Origin: Devosia sp. 2618
Lineage (GTDB): Bacteria > Pseudomonadota > Alphaproteobacteria > Rhizobiales > Devosiaceae
Direction: 5' to 3'
NCBI RefSeq assembly: GCF_040546815.1
Contig: NZ_JBEPOO010000001.1
Span: forward strand, 1,302,001-1,366,000
Length of the DNA: 64,000 bases
The translations under genes and the position numbers were made by a program. Below are positions 52,479-61,788 of the stretch, piece by piece. Position 1 is the first letter of the stretch. Every line of letters begins with the position of its first letter. The notes beneath the pieces were generated by a model. It worked only from the letters and a program-made list of their open reading frames with translations, was not told where the DNA came from and made no database searches.

Positions 52479-53869
52479 GTGTCGCTCAGAGGCGTCCAAG
52501 GCTGGTCAAGCCGCCGAACAAGCCTGATCTGAAGCTCGTCTCCTCGGTCAAGCAACCCGCCGTCATGGATTTCCAGACCGACGCCATCGCGCTGGAGGAG
52601 CGCAAACCGCCCGTTACCGCCCGCATGACGCTCTACCTCGTGGCCCTCGCGATCGGATGCGGCATCTACTGGGCAAGTGTTTCGCAGATCGACGAAATTG
52701 TCGTGGCGCCGGGCAAGCTAACCACCAGCCAGCCAACGCTGGTCATGCAGCCCTTTGAAACGTCAATTATCCGCACCATCGAGGTTAAATCCGGCGACAT
52801 CGTCCATAAGGGACAATTGCTGGCAACACTCGACCCGACTTTTGCGTCTTCCGACACGGGGCAATTGCAGGCCAAATTGACGGGATTCGAGGCGCAGATC
52901 GATCGGATCAAAGCCGAGCTCGCCGGCACGGCCTATACGCCGCCGCCAAATGCGTCAGCCGAAGCCTTGATGCAGGGGCAGTTGGCAGCGCAGCGCCTCG
53001 CCGCCTACCAAGCCAAGCTCGACGACTATGACGCCCAGATCGGGCACGGCAATGCCACGATGGCAGCTGCCAAGGCGCAGGAGGCCAAGCTGGAACAGCG
53101 GCTGGAGGGCCTGCAGGAAATCCAGACCATGCACGCCACACTCGCCGATACCGGCAATGTGTCCAAGCTGACCTTCATGCAAAGCCGCGACCTCAGCCTT
53201 GATCTGCAGGTGACGCTGGCGCAGGTCAACGGCCAATATGCCGAGGCCGTCCAGCAACTGGAACAGGTGCAGGCCGAGCGGCAGAACTATATCGAGGACT
53301 ATCGGCGTCTCGCCATGGAGGCGCTGGTCGACCTCGAAGACAAGCAGGCCGGCGCCAGCGAAGAGCTGCGCAAGGTGGACTTGCGGACCTCGATGTCACA
53401 ACTGATCGCGCCCGCTGACGCCGCCGTGCTCGAAGTCGCCGAGCGTTCGGTGTCCTCGGTCGTGCAGCCCGCCGAGCCGCTGATCACGCTGGTGCCGCTC
53501 AACGTGCCGCTGGAAGTCGAAGTAACGGTCGCCAGCAACGATATCGGCCATCTGGCCGCTGGCGATGCTGCCCGGGTCAAGTTCGACGCATTTCCGTTTC
53601 AGGAACACGGCACGATTGACGGCAAAGTCGTTTCCATCAGCGAAAACTCCTTCGCCAAACCGGCCGGCGCCGATCCCGCCGGCGGCGCCGCCTTCTACAA
53701 AATCCGCATTGCCCTGGGCCAAGACCAGCTCAAAAGCGTCCCCACAACCTTCCGCCTCCTGCCAGGCATGACCGTCTCCGCCGAAATCCACGCCGGCGAA
53801 AGAAGCATCATCTCCTACTTCCTCTACCCCCTGATCCGGGGGCTAGACGAAAGCCTGCGCGAGCCTTGA
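52475..53869 (+). CDS. Type I secretion membrane fusion protein (HlyD family)
   Basis: 464 residues from ATG 52475, overlapping the exporter stop (ATGA). One membrane segment at about 53-72 (LYLVALAIGCGIYWASVSQI), then a lipoyl-like half (VAPGKLTTSQPTLVMQPFET), a long coiled coil (about 125-300), and the second lipoyl half plus beta-barrel (TSMSQLIAPADAAVLEVAER). The C-terminal RSIISYFLYPLIRGLDESLR is the usual HlyD ending. It bridges the exporter to TolC. A weak hairpin (GGGCTTG/CAAGCCC, 53945-53961) follows. Confidence 0.93.
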   Translation: MSVAQRRPRLVKPPNKPDLKLVSSVKQPAVMDFQTDAIALEERKPPVTARMTLYLVALAIGCGIYWASVSQIDEIVVAPGKLTTSQPTLVMQPFETSIIRTIEVKSGDIVHKGQLLATLDPTFASSDTGQLQAKLTGFEAQIDRIKAELAGTAYTPPPNASAEALMQGQLAAQRLAAYQAKLDDYDAQIGHGNATMAAAKAQEAKLEQRLEGLQEIQTMHATLADTGNVSKLTFMQSRDLSLDLQVTLAQVNGQYAEAVQQLEQVQAERQNYIEDYRRLAMEALVDLEDKQAGASEELRKVDLRTSMSQLIAPADAAVLEVAERSVSSVVQPAEPLITLVPLNVPLEVEVTVASNDIGHLAAGDAARVKFDAFPFQEHGTIDGKVVSISENSFAKPAGADPAGGAAFYKIRIALGQDQLKSVPTTFRLLPGMTVSAEIHAGERSIISYFLYPLIRGLDESLREP

Positions 53870-54008
53870 GGGTTCAACTGGAAACATCATGGAACAATCA
53901 AGGTGCCCATGTGCACCTGCTACCTCTGATCTAGGGAGCGCGATGGGCTTGTTTCAAGCCCGGCTTCTGAGTCTATGATCGCCTGTCTTCGTTCGAAGGG
54001 AGAGACGC

Positions 54009-54422
54009 ATGGCGGCCACAGCTGAGGGTATTAGCGGGCCTTTCTATCACGGCACGCGCGCCGCGTTCGGTATCGGCGATCTGATCTCGCCCGGTTTTAG
54101 GTCCAACTATGGCAAGGGGAACAGGGCGTCGTGGGTCTATTTCGCGGCGACGCTGGAAGCGGCTGTCTGGGGTGCCGAGCTGGCGCTCGGCGATGGGGCG
54201 CAGCGGATTTATATCGTTGAACCCACCGGGCCGCATGTCGACGATCCGAACCTGACGGATAAGAAGTTTCCCGGTAATCCGACAAAATCCTATCGCTCGC
54301 AGCAGCCGGTACGAGTGATTGGCGAGGTGGAGAGCTGGGTGGGTCATCCGGCCGAACAGCTGCAGGCGATGAAGGACATGGTGGAACGGCGGCGGCAGGA
54401 AGGCGTCGAGGCGATCGACTAG
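54009..54422 (+). CDS. arr: Rifampin ADP-ribosyltransferase
   Basis: Inactivates rifamycins by moving ADP-ribose from NAD to the drug. 137 residues, the full family length. Conserved blocks: GPFYHGTRAAFGIGDLISPG, SNYGKGNRASWVYFAATLEA, VWGAELALGDG, IYIVEPTGPHVDDPNLTDKK, FPGNPTKSYRS and the C-terminal GEVESWVGH. The NAD-binding His and Tyr of YHGTRA and VYFA and the aspartate of DDPN are present. It is monocistronic, with GAAGGGAGAG upstream. Chromosomal arr genes are common in soil bacteria; no integron or transposon is next to it. Confidence 0.93.
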   Translation: MAATAEGISGPFYHGTRAAFGIGDLISPGFRSNYGKGNRASWVYFAATLEAAVWGAELALGDGAQRIYIVEPTGPHVDDPNLTDKKFPGNPTKSYRSQQPVRVIGEVESWVGHPAEQLQAMKDMVERRRQEGVEAID

Positions 54423-54437
54423 CGTCGCCGCCCTTCG

Positions 54438-54788
54438 TCAGGGCGCGGGGTCGGTTACGATGGGCATGATGTCCACCCCATCGCCGGGGAAGGTGGTGAT
54501 GTGGGGATGGGTCTCGAAAATCCGGGCGGCATCTTCGATGGTCGCGGCTTCGACGACGAGATAGCCACACAGCGCGTTGCTGGCGCTGGCAATGCCATCC
54601 CGCTTCACCCGCATTGTTTTGCCGACCATGCCGCCCTTGTCGAGGATCGACCCGGCATGGCGCTCTTCCCATGCCGCCCATTGCTGGACGCCCAAAGCAT
54701 CCACAGCGTCCTGCTCAGCCTTGGGCATGGCGCGGAAACGATCAAAGTCTTCGTGACGCATAGTGTAAACGGCGAGGAAGCGCGGCAT
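54438..54788 (-). CDS. YciI-family protein (YCII-related)
   Basis: 116 residues. It begins MPRFLAVYTMRHEDFDRFRA and ends with a ferredoxin-like beta segment, GYLVVEAATIEDAARIFETH, PHITTFPGDGVDIMPI, as in YciI/DGPF domains. The family has a possible acid-base histidine, and the His in THPHI is a candidate. Function unknown. It is convergent with arr, 15 bases away. Confidence 0.82.
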   Translation of the reverse strand: MPRFLAVYTMRHEDFDRFRAMPKAEQDAVDALGVQQWAAWEERHAGSILDKGGMVGKTMRVKRDGIASASNALCGYLVVEAATIEDAARIFETHPHITTFPGDGVDIMPIVTDPAP

Positions 54789-54827
54789 GGCAAAAGCTCC
54801 TGGCAGTCGTTAGCCGGGAGAGACTAA

Positions 54828-55016
54828 TCCAGAGCGACGGCTTCGTCACGCGGGATACCAGACAATGATCGCTTGTTCGACGACTGGCTGTCAAAGACCG
54901 ACGAACTCAACGTCCTCCCAACCCGCCGCGTCCTGCGCTGCCAAGACGAATTCCAGCGTTACAATGCCAGCTGGAACTACATCATCGACACCTTCCTGAC
55001 GCCCCAGCAAAACTAG
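54828..55016 (+). pseudogene. Orphan ORF tail, possibly remains of a gene
   Basis: A coding-looking frame of 62 residues with no clear start (first possible start TTG at 54873): DNDRLFDDWLSKTDELNVLP, then RRVLRCQDEFQRYNASWNYI and IDTFLTPQQN. Codon use fits the genome. It ends at a TAG just before a strong terminator, as the 3' end of a real gene would. It may be the truncated end of a deleted gene or a small protein with a TTG start. I do not recognise the family. Confidence 0.4.
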
Positions 55017-55037
55017 GCTTGCAGGTCATCCAAAATG

Positions 55038-55068
55038 AAAAACACCGCTCCTTTGGGGCGGTGTTTTT
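55038..55068. terminator. Bidirectional rho-independent terminator
   Basis: AAAAACACCGC pairs with GCGGTGTTTTT, giving a T-run on both strands. It lies behind the orphan ORF tail (plus) and behind the SIR2 gene (minus). Confidence 0.9.
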
Positions 55069-55179
55069 AATGGGTGTCCGTCGAACGAGAACGCAGAAAA
55101 TCTGCAATGCATGTGTGATGTTCGATTTCCTAGACCCAGCGATTTAGACACGGTACGTCGCGCGTTCCAGTATCTGGGG

Positions 55180-56241
55180 CTACTGTCTGAGTGTGCGTCC
55201 GTACTCGTCAAATATTGCAGCGCATTTGAGGTCGGAACGAAGTGATACCCTCTCGCTAGAATAGAAAGTAGGGTTTGACGCTACGCTGGAAAAGCTGGCG
55301 ACGACGGAACTCTTAATTGTGTCAATGTCTGATTCTGAGAAACCATAGGCGGTTCCTATGACTTGCCTCAGGTTCGTTTTTCCCGTCGTTGCCAAGGTTT
55401 GCATGTTGATGTCGTGATAGCCGAAGCCGAGAAAAACCATCCGCACCGCAGATTTCACTTCTATGTCTATAGCTAGTGAAAGTGCTTCGTCGCTTATCTG
55501 CTCGGTGAATGTGCGAATGCCTTTCGCCAAGTCGACATAGTCATCGCGCCCCGAAATCCCAAACCGCACTGCATTATTTTGGCGAGCAACAGCTGGCAAG
55601 CTTCCTATCGTTCCATATGGGTGTATTACTTGAAGGCGAGACATAACTTCTTTTGTCCGACTATCATCAAGCGAGAAAAAATTCTGAATCGCGTGTTGAA
55701 GGTACCATTCAAGAGAGCGATCGTAATTGAAGGATATGAATGAGACATTCTCAAATATATCTTCGACATTGCTCTTGCGTAGTCCCTCAGTAAGTAGCTG
55801 AAATAGGCCGTGATAGTGAGTTGAGGTCACTCTTCCAAGCATGGCTGGAACGTCGCTTACTTCCTTGAAGTATATGGCGCTATTTTTCTCGCATTCGGCA
55901 ATTTCTCGGACGACCGCTAGCTTTCCTAGGAAAGCAATATCGTCATCCTCCTGCGCGTCGATGTAATTGTCTATGGAAAGCGCCAACGGTAACGCCGCTA
56001 CCATCCGCCGCGTTTTATCGAGGTAGCGGTTTATATCGCCCCCACGGCCTTTAGGGCCTTCGACAACTGACCGCAAAGCATCAGTTATAGCTGGGTCTCC
56101 TGACGACTGGGTCCAGCCGTCAGGAAATCGAATGTTAAGGCGGGCCGCTAGCTTGTGCTTCAGCTCGGCACCGGTTGGGAAGCCGATCTCCTTACTGGCA
56201 CCGGCTCCCAGAACGAACAACGTCTTCGAGTTGACCGCCAT
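55180..56241 (-). CDS. SIR2-like NAD-binding protein, possible phage-defence effector
   Basis: 353 residues. NAD-binding start LFVLGAGASKEIGFPTGAEL, the motif SFISFNYDRSLEWYLQ (xNYDxxxE) and VIHPYGTIGS (the position of the catalytic histidine), all typical of SIR2-like domains in bacterial defence. A second motif, MVFLGFGYHDINM, resembles the fold's later NAD loop. Base and codon use are visibly more A/T-rich than all neighbours, suggesting recent transfer. It starts 21 bases behind nrdJ on the same strand. No HerA, Argonaute or other known partner is adjacent. Defence is inferred by analogy to SIR2 NADases that deplete NAD in infected cells. Confidence 0.78.
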   Translation of the reverse strand: MAVNSKTLFVLGAGASKEIGFPTGAELKHKLAARLNIRFPDGWTQSSGDPAITDALRSVVEGPKGRGGDINRYLDKTRRMVAALPLALSIDNYIDAQEDDDIAFLGKLAVVREIAECEKNSAIYFKEVSDVPAMLGRVTSTHYHGLFQLLTEGLRKSNVEDIFENVSFISFNYDRSLEWYLQHAIQNFFSLDDSRTKEVMSRLQVIHPYGTIGSLPAVARQNNAVRFGISGRDDYVDLAKGIRTFTEQISDEALSLAIDIEVKSAVRMVFLGFGYHDINMQTLATTGKTNLRQVIGTAYGFSESDIDTIKSSVVASFSSVASNPTFYSSERVSLRSDLKCAAIFDEYGRTLRQ

Positions 56242-56262
56242 TGCTAAATTTTGCAGCCTGAC

Positions 56263-59200
56263 TCAGCTGCAACCTGTCGTCGTGCCGCAGGTGTCGCACT
56301 TCAGGCAGGTGCCGTTACGGACCATGGTGAAGTTGTGGCACTCGGTGCACTGGTCGCCGGTGTAGCCCTTCATCTGGGCTTCGGCGCGGAGCAGGGTTGG
56401 GTCCTTCTGGGTGGGCGGGCTCGGGATTGGGTTGAGCTCGGCCGGAGCGAAGGCCGCCGGAGCGATCTGGGTTTCCTGCTTGAGGGCCGTGGCGGTGCGC
56501 AGCGCGGTCACGGTTGAGGTCTGCATTGCCTGGACAGGATTGTACTGGTGGTCGCCCGAGACGATCATCAGCGACTTGTTGGCAACGCGGCCGCGGGTCA
56601 TGCCGCGGGAGACAAAGCGCTCGGCGGGCACCGGGGCAGGGCTGTTCGCAGCGTGCGACGGCGCCTGCTCTTCGGCAACGCCCTTGCCGAGCGAAGTCGG
56701 GCTGTCGGGATTGACGTGTGCAAGGTCATCCCGGTCGAGATAGGAAACGGCCAGTTCGCGGAACACGTAGTCGAGGATAGACGTCGCGTTCTTGATGCGA
56801 TCATTGCCCATGACCATGCCGGCAGGCTCGAAGCGCGTGAAGGTGAAGGCCTCCACGAACTCGTCCAGCGGCACGCCATATTGCAGACCAATCGAGATGG
56901 CGATGGCAAAGTTGTTCATCATCGCGCGGAAGGCGGCGCCTTCCTTGTGCATGTCGATGAAGATTTCGCCCAGGCGACCGTCGGCATATTCGCCGGTGTG
57001 GACATAGACCTTGTGGCCACCAACGACGGCCTTCTGGGTATAGCCCTTGCGGCGGTCTGGCATCTTTTCGCGGTTGCGCACTTCGATTTCGCGCTCAACG
57101 ATCCGCTCGACGATCTTTTCGGCGATGAGCGGGATACGGGCATCGGCGTTCATCGCAACGAGGTTTTCGATGTGGTCTTCGTCGTCATCCTCGTCAGCCG
57201 CAGCCAGAACCGAAGAGTTCAGCGGCTGGCTGAGCTTGGAGCCGTCGCGATAGAGCGCGTTGGCCTTGAGCGCCAGGCGCCAGGACAGCATGTAGGCTTC
57301 CTTGGCTTCTTCGACGGTGGCGTCGTTTGGCATGTTGATGGTCTTGGAGATCGCGCCCGAGATGAAGGGCTGGGCCGCAGCCATCATCAGGATATGCGAT
57401 TCAACCGAGAGGTAACGCTTGCCGATCTTGCCGCATGGTGTGGCGCAATCGAACACGGGCAGGTGCTCATCCTTGAGGTGCGGCGCGCCTTCGAGCGTCA
57501 TCGCACCGACGACGTGCAGGTTGGCCGCGTCGATGTCCTTGCGCGAAAAGCCCAGGAACGGCAGCAGCTCAAAGGTGAAGTCATTGAGCTGCTCGTCGGT
57601 GACGCCCAGGCTCTTGAGGAAGTCGGCACCAAGCGTCCACTGGTTGAAGATGAACTTGATGTCGAAGGCCGAAGCGGTCGCGGCGTTGAGGGCTGCGATC
57701 TTTTCGTCAGTGAAGCCCTTGGCCTTGAGCGTTGTCGGATTGACGCCGGGTGCCTGGTTCAGGTTGCCATGGCCGACGGCATAGGCTTCCATTTCGGCAA
57801 TGTCGGATTCCGAGTAGCCGAGGGTGCGCAGGGCTGGAGGAGCCGCACGGTTGATGATCTTGAAGTAACCGCCACCGGCGAGCTTCTTGAACTTGACCAG
57901 CGCGAAATCGGGCTCGATGCCGGTGGTGTCACAATCCATCACCAGACCGATCGTGCCGGTCGGCGCGATAACGGAAACCTGCGCGTTACGGTAGCCGTGC
58001 TTTTCGCCGAGCGCGAGGGCATTGTCCCAGGCGATCTTGGCGCGTTCGCTGAGGTTCGCGTCGATCAGCGAAGCATGGTCCAGCGGAACAGGCGTGATCG
58101 AGAGGTTTTCGTAGCCGGTCGCATTGCCGTGGGCGGCGTTGCGATGGTTGCGGATGACGCGCAGCATGTGCTTGGCGTTGCGCTTGTAGTCCTTGAAGGG
58201 GCCGAGTTCCTTGGCCATTTCAGCGGACGTGGCATAGCTGACGCCGGTCATGATGGCGGTGACGGCACCGGCAATGGCGCGGCCAGCCTCTGAGTCATAA
58301 GGAATGCCCGAAGTCATCAGGAAGCCGCCGATATTGGCGTAGCCGATGCCCAGGGTGCGATATTCGAACGAGCGCTCGGCAATCGCCTTGGACGGGAACT
58401 GCGCCATCATCACCGAGATTTCGAGCACAATGGTCCACAGGCGGACAGTGTGCTCATAGGCGGCCGTGTTGAACGAGCCGTCCTCGTTGCGATAGGGCAG
58501 CAGGTTCACCGATGCCAGATTGCAGGCGGTATCGTCGAGGAACATGTATTCCGAGCAGGGGTTCGATGCATTGATCGGGCCCGCTTCAGGCGAGGTGTGC
58601 CACTCGTTGATGGTGGTGTGATACTGGATGCCGGGATCAGCCGATGCCCATGCTGCGTAACCAACCTGTTCCCACAAATCGCGGGCCTTGAGGGTCTTGG
58701 TGACCTTGCCGGTGGCGCGAGCCTTGAGATCCCAGTCGCTGTCGCCTTCAACGGCGCGCAGGAAGTCGTCGGTCACGCGGACCGAGTTGTTGGAATTCTG
58801 CCCGGAAACGGTCAGGTAAGCTTCGCTATCCCAATCGGTGTCGTAGACCGGGAATTCGATATCGGTGTAGCCCTGCCTGGCGAACTGGATGACGCGGTAG
58901 ATGTAGTTCTCGGGAACCAGCGCCTTCTTGGCAGCACGCACTTCGCGCTTGAGAGCGGGGTTCTTGGCTACGTCAAAGCAATCGTCGCCCGAACCTTCGC
59001 AGTTCACGGCAGCCTTCATGATCAGCTTGAGGTGCTTGGAGACAACCTTGGAGCCGGTCACGAGAGCGGCGACCTTCTGCTCCTCCTTGACCTTCCAGTT
59101 GATGTATTCTTCCACATCTGGGTGATCGATATCGAGCACGACCATCTTGGCGGCGCGACGCGTGGTGCCGCCCGACTTGATGGCGCCAGCAGCGCGATCG

Positions 59201-59982
59201 CCGATCTTGAGGAAGCTCATCAGGCCAGAAGACTTGCCGCCGCCCGAAAGCTTTTCGCCCGAACCGCGCAGAGCCGAGAAATTGGTGCCGGTGCCCGAAC
59301 CATATTTGAACAGGCGCGCTTCGCGGACCCAGAGGTCCATGATTCCGTTTTCATTGACCAGGTCGTCATTGACCGACTGGATGAAGCAGGCGTGTGGCTG
59401 TGGGTGCTCATAGGAGCTCTTGGACGAGACCAGCTTGTGGGTGAAGGGGTCCACATAGAAGTGCCCCTGGCCGGGGCCATCGATGCCATAGGCCCAGAAC
59501 AGACCGGTGTTGAACCACTGTGGGCTGTTTGGCGCGACGCGCTGGGTGGCCAGCATATAGGCGAGTTCGTCAAAGAACGTGCGTGCGTCCTCTTCGCTAT
59601 CGAAATAGCCGCCCTTCCAGCCCCAATAGGTCCAGGTGCCGGCCAGGCGATCGAACACCTGGCGCGAGTCCATTTCCGAACCATAGCGTTCGGCTTCGGG
59701 CAGCTTGGCGAGCGCAGCTTCGTCGGGGACGGAGCGCCACAGCCAGGACGGCACGGAGTTTTCTTCGACTTTCTTCAAGGCCTTGGCGACGCCAGCCTTG
59801 CGGAAATACTTTTGTGCAATGATGTCAGCCGCGACCTGGCTCCAGGTCGAGGGGATTGCGATGTCTTCGAGCTTGAACACCACCGAGCCATCGGGGTTGC
59901 GAATCTCGCTCGTGGCAGAGCGGAATTCGAGGGAGCCGTAACGGTCCTGATTGGCGGTGGTAAACCGGCGTTCGATGCGCAT
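56263..59982 (-). CDS. nrdJ: Adenosylcobalamin-dependent ribonucleotide reductase (class II)
   Basis: Makes deoxyribonucleotides with B12 instead of oxygen, so it works in both air and its absence. 1239 residues from ATG 59982 ([20 protein letters not shown]); a longer start at 60018 is unlikely. Motifs: [40 protein letters not shown] (the conserved NxCxE radical-site motif), [20 protein letters not shown], and a C-terminal cysteine-rich tail ([25 protein letters not shown]) for re-reduction. It is the long NrdJ type common in alphaproteobacteria. No nrdAB genes are in the window. Confidence 0.97.
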   Translation of the reverse strand: MRIERRFTTANQDRYGSLEFRSATSEIRNPDGSVVFKLEDIAIPSTWSQVAADIIAQKYFRKAGVAKALKKVEENSVPSWLWRSVPDEAALAKLPEAERYGSEMDSRQVFDRLAGTWTYWGWKGGYFDSEEDARTFFDELAYMLATQRVAPNSPQWFNTGLFWAYGIDGPGQGHFYVDPFTHKLVSSKSSYEHPQPHACFIQSVNDDLVNENGIMDLWVREARLFKYGSGTGTNFSALRGSGEKLSGGGKSSGLMSFLKIGDRAAGAIKSGGTTRRAAKMVVLDIDHPDVEEYINWKVKEEQKVAALVTGSKVVSKHLKLIMKAAVNCEGSGDDCFDVAKNPALKREVRAAKKALVPENYIYRVIQFARQGYTDIEFPVYDTDWDSEAYLTVSGQNSNNSVRVTDDFLRAVEGDSDWDLKARATGKVTKTLKARDLWEQVGYAAWASADPGIQYHTTINEWHTSPEAGPINASNPCSEYMFLDDTACNLASVNLLPYRNEDGSFNTAAYEHTVRLWTIVLEISVMMAQFPSKAIAERSFEYRTLGIGYANIGGFLMTSGIPYDSEAGRAIAGAVTAIMTGVSYATSAEMAKELGPFKDYKRNAKHMLRVIRNHRNAAHGNATGYENLSITPVPLDHASLIDANLSERAKIAWDNALALGEKHGYRNAQVSVIAPTGTIGLVMDCDTTGIEPDFALVKFKKLAGGGYFKIINRAAPPALRTLGYSESDIAEMEAYAVGHGNLNQAPGVNPTTLKAKGFTDEKIAALNAATASAFDIKFIFNQWTLGADFLKSLGVTDEQLNDFTFELLPFLGFSRKDIDAANLHVVGAMTLEGAPHLKDEHLPVFDCATPCGKIGKRYLSVESHILMMAAAQPFISGAISKTINMPNDATVEEAKEAYMLSWRLALKANALYRDGSKLSQPLNSSVLAAADEDDDEDHIENLVAMNADARIPLIAEKIVERIVEREIEVRNREKMPDRRKGYTQKAVVGGHKVYVHTGEYADGRLGEIFIDMHKEGAAFRAMMNNFAIAISIGLQYGVPLDEFVEAFTFTRFEPAGMVMGNDRIKNATSILDYVFRELAVSYLDRDDLAHVNPDSPTSLGKGVAEEQAPSHAANSPAPVPAERFVSRGMTRGRVANKSLMIVSGDHQYNPVQAMQTSTVTALRTATALKQETQIAPAAFAPAELNPIPSPPTQKDPTLLRAEAQMKGYTGDQCTECHNFTMVRNGTCLKCDTCGTTTGCS

Positions 59983-60278
59983 TGTCGTCGTAATCCCCAA
60001 TGTAACGAGCACACACATGCTCGCGAGCCGAAATCCGGCCTCTCATCCAAATCTGTGTTGACGCTTCACCAACCGGGCCCGTTTGGCGGACCCGCGAAAT
60101 TGCCTGTGCCAAGACTGTGGTGCTGGTCTGATTGCCTGCACTCTTGCCGAGGACTTGTCCGTAACAGCATGTGTACCGGACCGTCGAAAACATTCTGCCG
60201 ATTCAAAGCCAGCGTCAACGACAGAAATCACAAGGTCTAGTGGTTCGTGACGATGATGCGACAACAGCTAGTAGGGGT

Positions 60279-60307
60279 AATATGTGGATTACGGGGACAA
60301 AGTGCAA
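60279..60307 (-). promoter_or_regulatory. Probable sigma-70-type promoter of nrdJ
   Basis: On the minus strand TTGCAC (60307-60302) and CATATT (60284-60279) are 17 bases apart, the ideal spacing. Transcription would start near 60270, leaving a leader of about 290 bases. Confidence 0.5.
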
Positions 60308-60683
60308 GGAAAACACAGGGCTTGAGCAAGTGATTTGACGCTTTTTCCAAGCCCTACCGGCAAGCTAAATCCGCACTGAGGAAGCGCCGCTAACACCACG
60401 GAAATCCTTGATGATCGCCTCTTTGCGATGGGTGTTAATCGCGCGTTTACGATGAATGTTGCGCGTAGAATCGCCGGCCCGGAATGGTGTCAAGCGCAGA
60501 AATTTTGCCATAAAACCGTCGCCTACAAATGGACACCACCACTTGTGGGTTGGTTGTGTGCGAACACACCACGGCTTCGCGCCAGCCTGACCACGGCAGA
60601 TCAAGGGTTATTGCGCGTTTGAGCCCATCGGCGGGGCAGGTGCTCCATATTTGGGTGATGGCTGTCTCGAAGATGACGGCAGC

Positions 60684-60706
60684 ACACAACCCCTAGATGT
60701 TGTGTC
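60684..60706. promoter_or_regulatory. Palindrome ACACAAC-N8-GTTGTGT upstream of nrdJ
   Basis: The 7-base arms are exact reverse complements. The right part, TAGATGTTGTGT, is similar to half of a NrdR box, but the left half departs from that consensus and the site is about 700 bases from nrdJ. It could equally be an operator for a plus-strand promoter of the complex I gene. Confidence 0.35.
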
Positions 60707-60883
60707 TGAGATGAGCGGGCCACTATGAGTCGTGCTGCTGTGCATATGTCGCCGAACAGCCTCGGTGGCAGTGCGCTCATGGCTGGGTTGAAGGCGCGGT
60801 AAATTCACCGCCAAACACTAGGCTGCGTGGACCACCCATGGTACACCGGCGCAACTCGAATATCTCGACGGCGGAATCGACAA

Positions 60884-61282
60884 TTGGCCAAATCCGGTAT
60901 CAAGCAGTTCCTCAGTGAAATCTTCTCCTGGTGGGGCGGGCAGACGTGGGGAACGCGGCTGTGGATCAAGCGCTTCGGCAAATATGTCGGCAGCGACGAA
61001 TTCGGCAATCGCTACTATCAGGACACCAAGGCCGACCGCCGCTACGTGACCTATGTCGGCTATGCCGATGCGTCCAAGATCCCGCCCGGCTGGCATGGCT
61101 GGATGCATCACCGCACCGACATCGTGCCGTCGCAGGACAAATACGTTCCGCACGCCTGGGAAAAGCCGCACGAGCCCAATCTGACCGGCACCGCCGCCGC
61201 CTACCGTCCAGACGGCAGCCTGCTCAACAAGGGCGAGCGTCCTCGCGTGACCGGCGACTACGACGCCTGGTCGCCTGAATAG
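60884..61282 (+). CDS. NADH:ubiquinone oxidoreductase accessory subunit, NDUFA12 family
   Basis: 132 residues from a TTG at 60884; a GTG at 60827 would add 19 residues. The core IKQFLSEIFSWWGGQTWGTR, KRFGKYVGSDEFGNRYYQD, RRYVTYVGYADASKIPPGWH and GWMHHRTDIVP is the NDUFA12 signature, a complex I subunit shared by alphaproteobacteria and mitochondria. It binds the peripheral arm and is not catalytic. The other nuo genes are elsewhere, which is normal. Confidence 0.9.
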   Translation: MAKSGIKQFLSEIFSWWGGQTWGTRLWIKRFGKYVGSDEFGNRYYQDTKADRRYVTYVGYADASKIPPGWHGWMHHRTDIVPSQDKYVPHAWEKPHEPNLTGTAAAYRPDGSLLNKGERPRVTGDYDAWSPE

Positions 61283-61295
61283 GGACTGCGGCGCC

Positions 61296-61721
61296 TTGCG
61301 CCTTAGCGATTCAACAGGTTTGCGTGTGCTGACAATGCTGGTGCCCATGGTGGCGCTCGCAGGTCTGCCTCTGCCCGCCGCTGCCCAGCCCATTGCCAAT
61401 CCCGTCGCGACCTTTGCCGGCCTCGACAAGATCACGGGCCGCATCACGCGCTTTGACGTCTATATCGACGAGACAGTGCTGTTCGGCGCGCTCGAGATCA
61501 CGCCACGCGCCTGCTACGACCGCCCGGACACCGAAGCGCAGCGCGTTTCGGCCTTCCTTGAAGTTGACCAGCGCAGCCTGACCGGCGTTTCCAAGCGCAT
61601 TTTCACCGGCTGGATGTTTGCCGATAGTCCGGCGCTGAACGCTGTCGACCACGCCATCTATGACGTATGGCTGGTCGAGTGCAAAACCAGCACCGACGTT
61701 CCGCCACCCGAGGCGCGCTAA
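61296..61721 (+). CDS. DUF2155 domain protein, probably periplasmic
   Basis: 141 residues from TTG 61296; GTG 61326 or ATG 61335 are also possible. A signal peptide ends near LPAAAQ. The DUF2155 core is ATFAGLDKITGRITRFDVYI, FGALEITPRACYDRPDTEAQ, ASLEV-type strand (SAFLEVDQRS), RIFTGWMFADSPALNAVDHA and YDVWLVECK. Two cysteines (PRACY and VEC) probably form a disulphide. Function unknown; it lies beside NDUFA12 in many Rhizobiales. Confidence 0.87.
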   Translation: MRLSDSTGLRVLTMLVPMVALAGLPLPAAAQPIANPVATFAGLDKITGRITRFDVYIDETVLFGALEITPRACYDRPDTEAQRVSAFLEVDQRSLTGVSKRIFTGWMFADSPALNAVDHAIYDVWLVECKTSTDVPPPEAR

Positions 61722-61788
61722 ACTGCGGGCAGGGCAGATTGGCCCTATCGTTTTCCGGGAATGATCGCTCTTTGGAGCAGCAACGGGC

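Larger units (their letters stand above)
59983..60826. other. Long non-coding region with the nrdJ leader
   Basis: No credible gene over about 840 bases. The nrdJ leader is on the minus strand, about 270-290 bases from a probable promoter at 60279-60307. No B12-box (CAGGAGACCTGCC-like) or other cobalamin riboswitch feature was found in it. Two palindromes lie further on: GTGTGCGAACACAC (about 60557-60571) and ACACAAC-N8-GTTGTGT (60684-60706). Confidence 0.55.

Noticed and set aside
53945..53961. GGGCTTG/CAAGCCC hairpin as terminator of the secretion operon
   Set aside because: No T-run follows, so it is mentioned only as a weak candidate.
56548..60240. Two long plus-strand open frames (581 and 596 codons) across nrdJ
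   Set aside because: They mirror the well-supported NrdJ protein and look like low-complexity reverse translations.
60684..60706. Palindrome as a firm NrdR box for nrdJ
   Set aside because: The left half does not match, no second box lies at the usual spacing, and the distance to nrdJ is about 700 bases.
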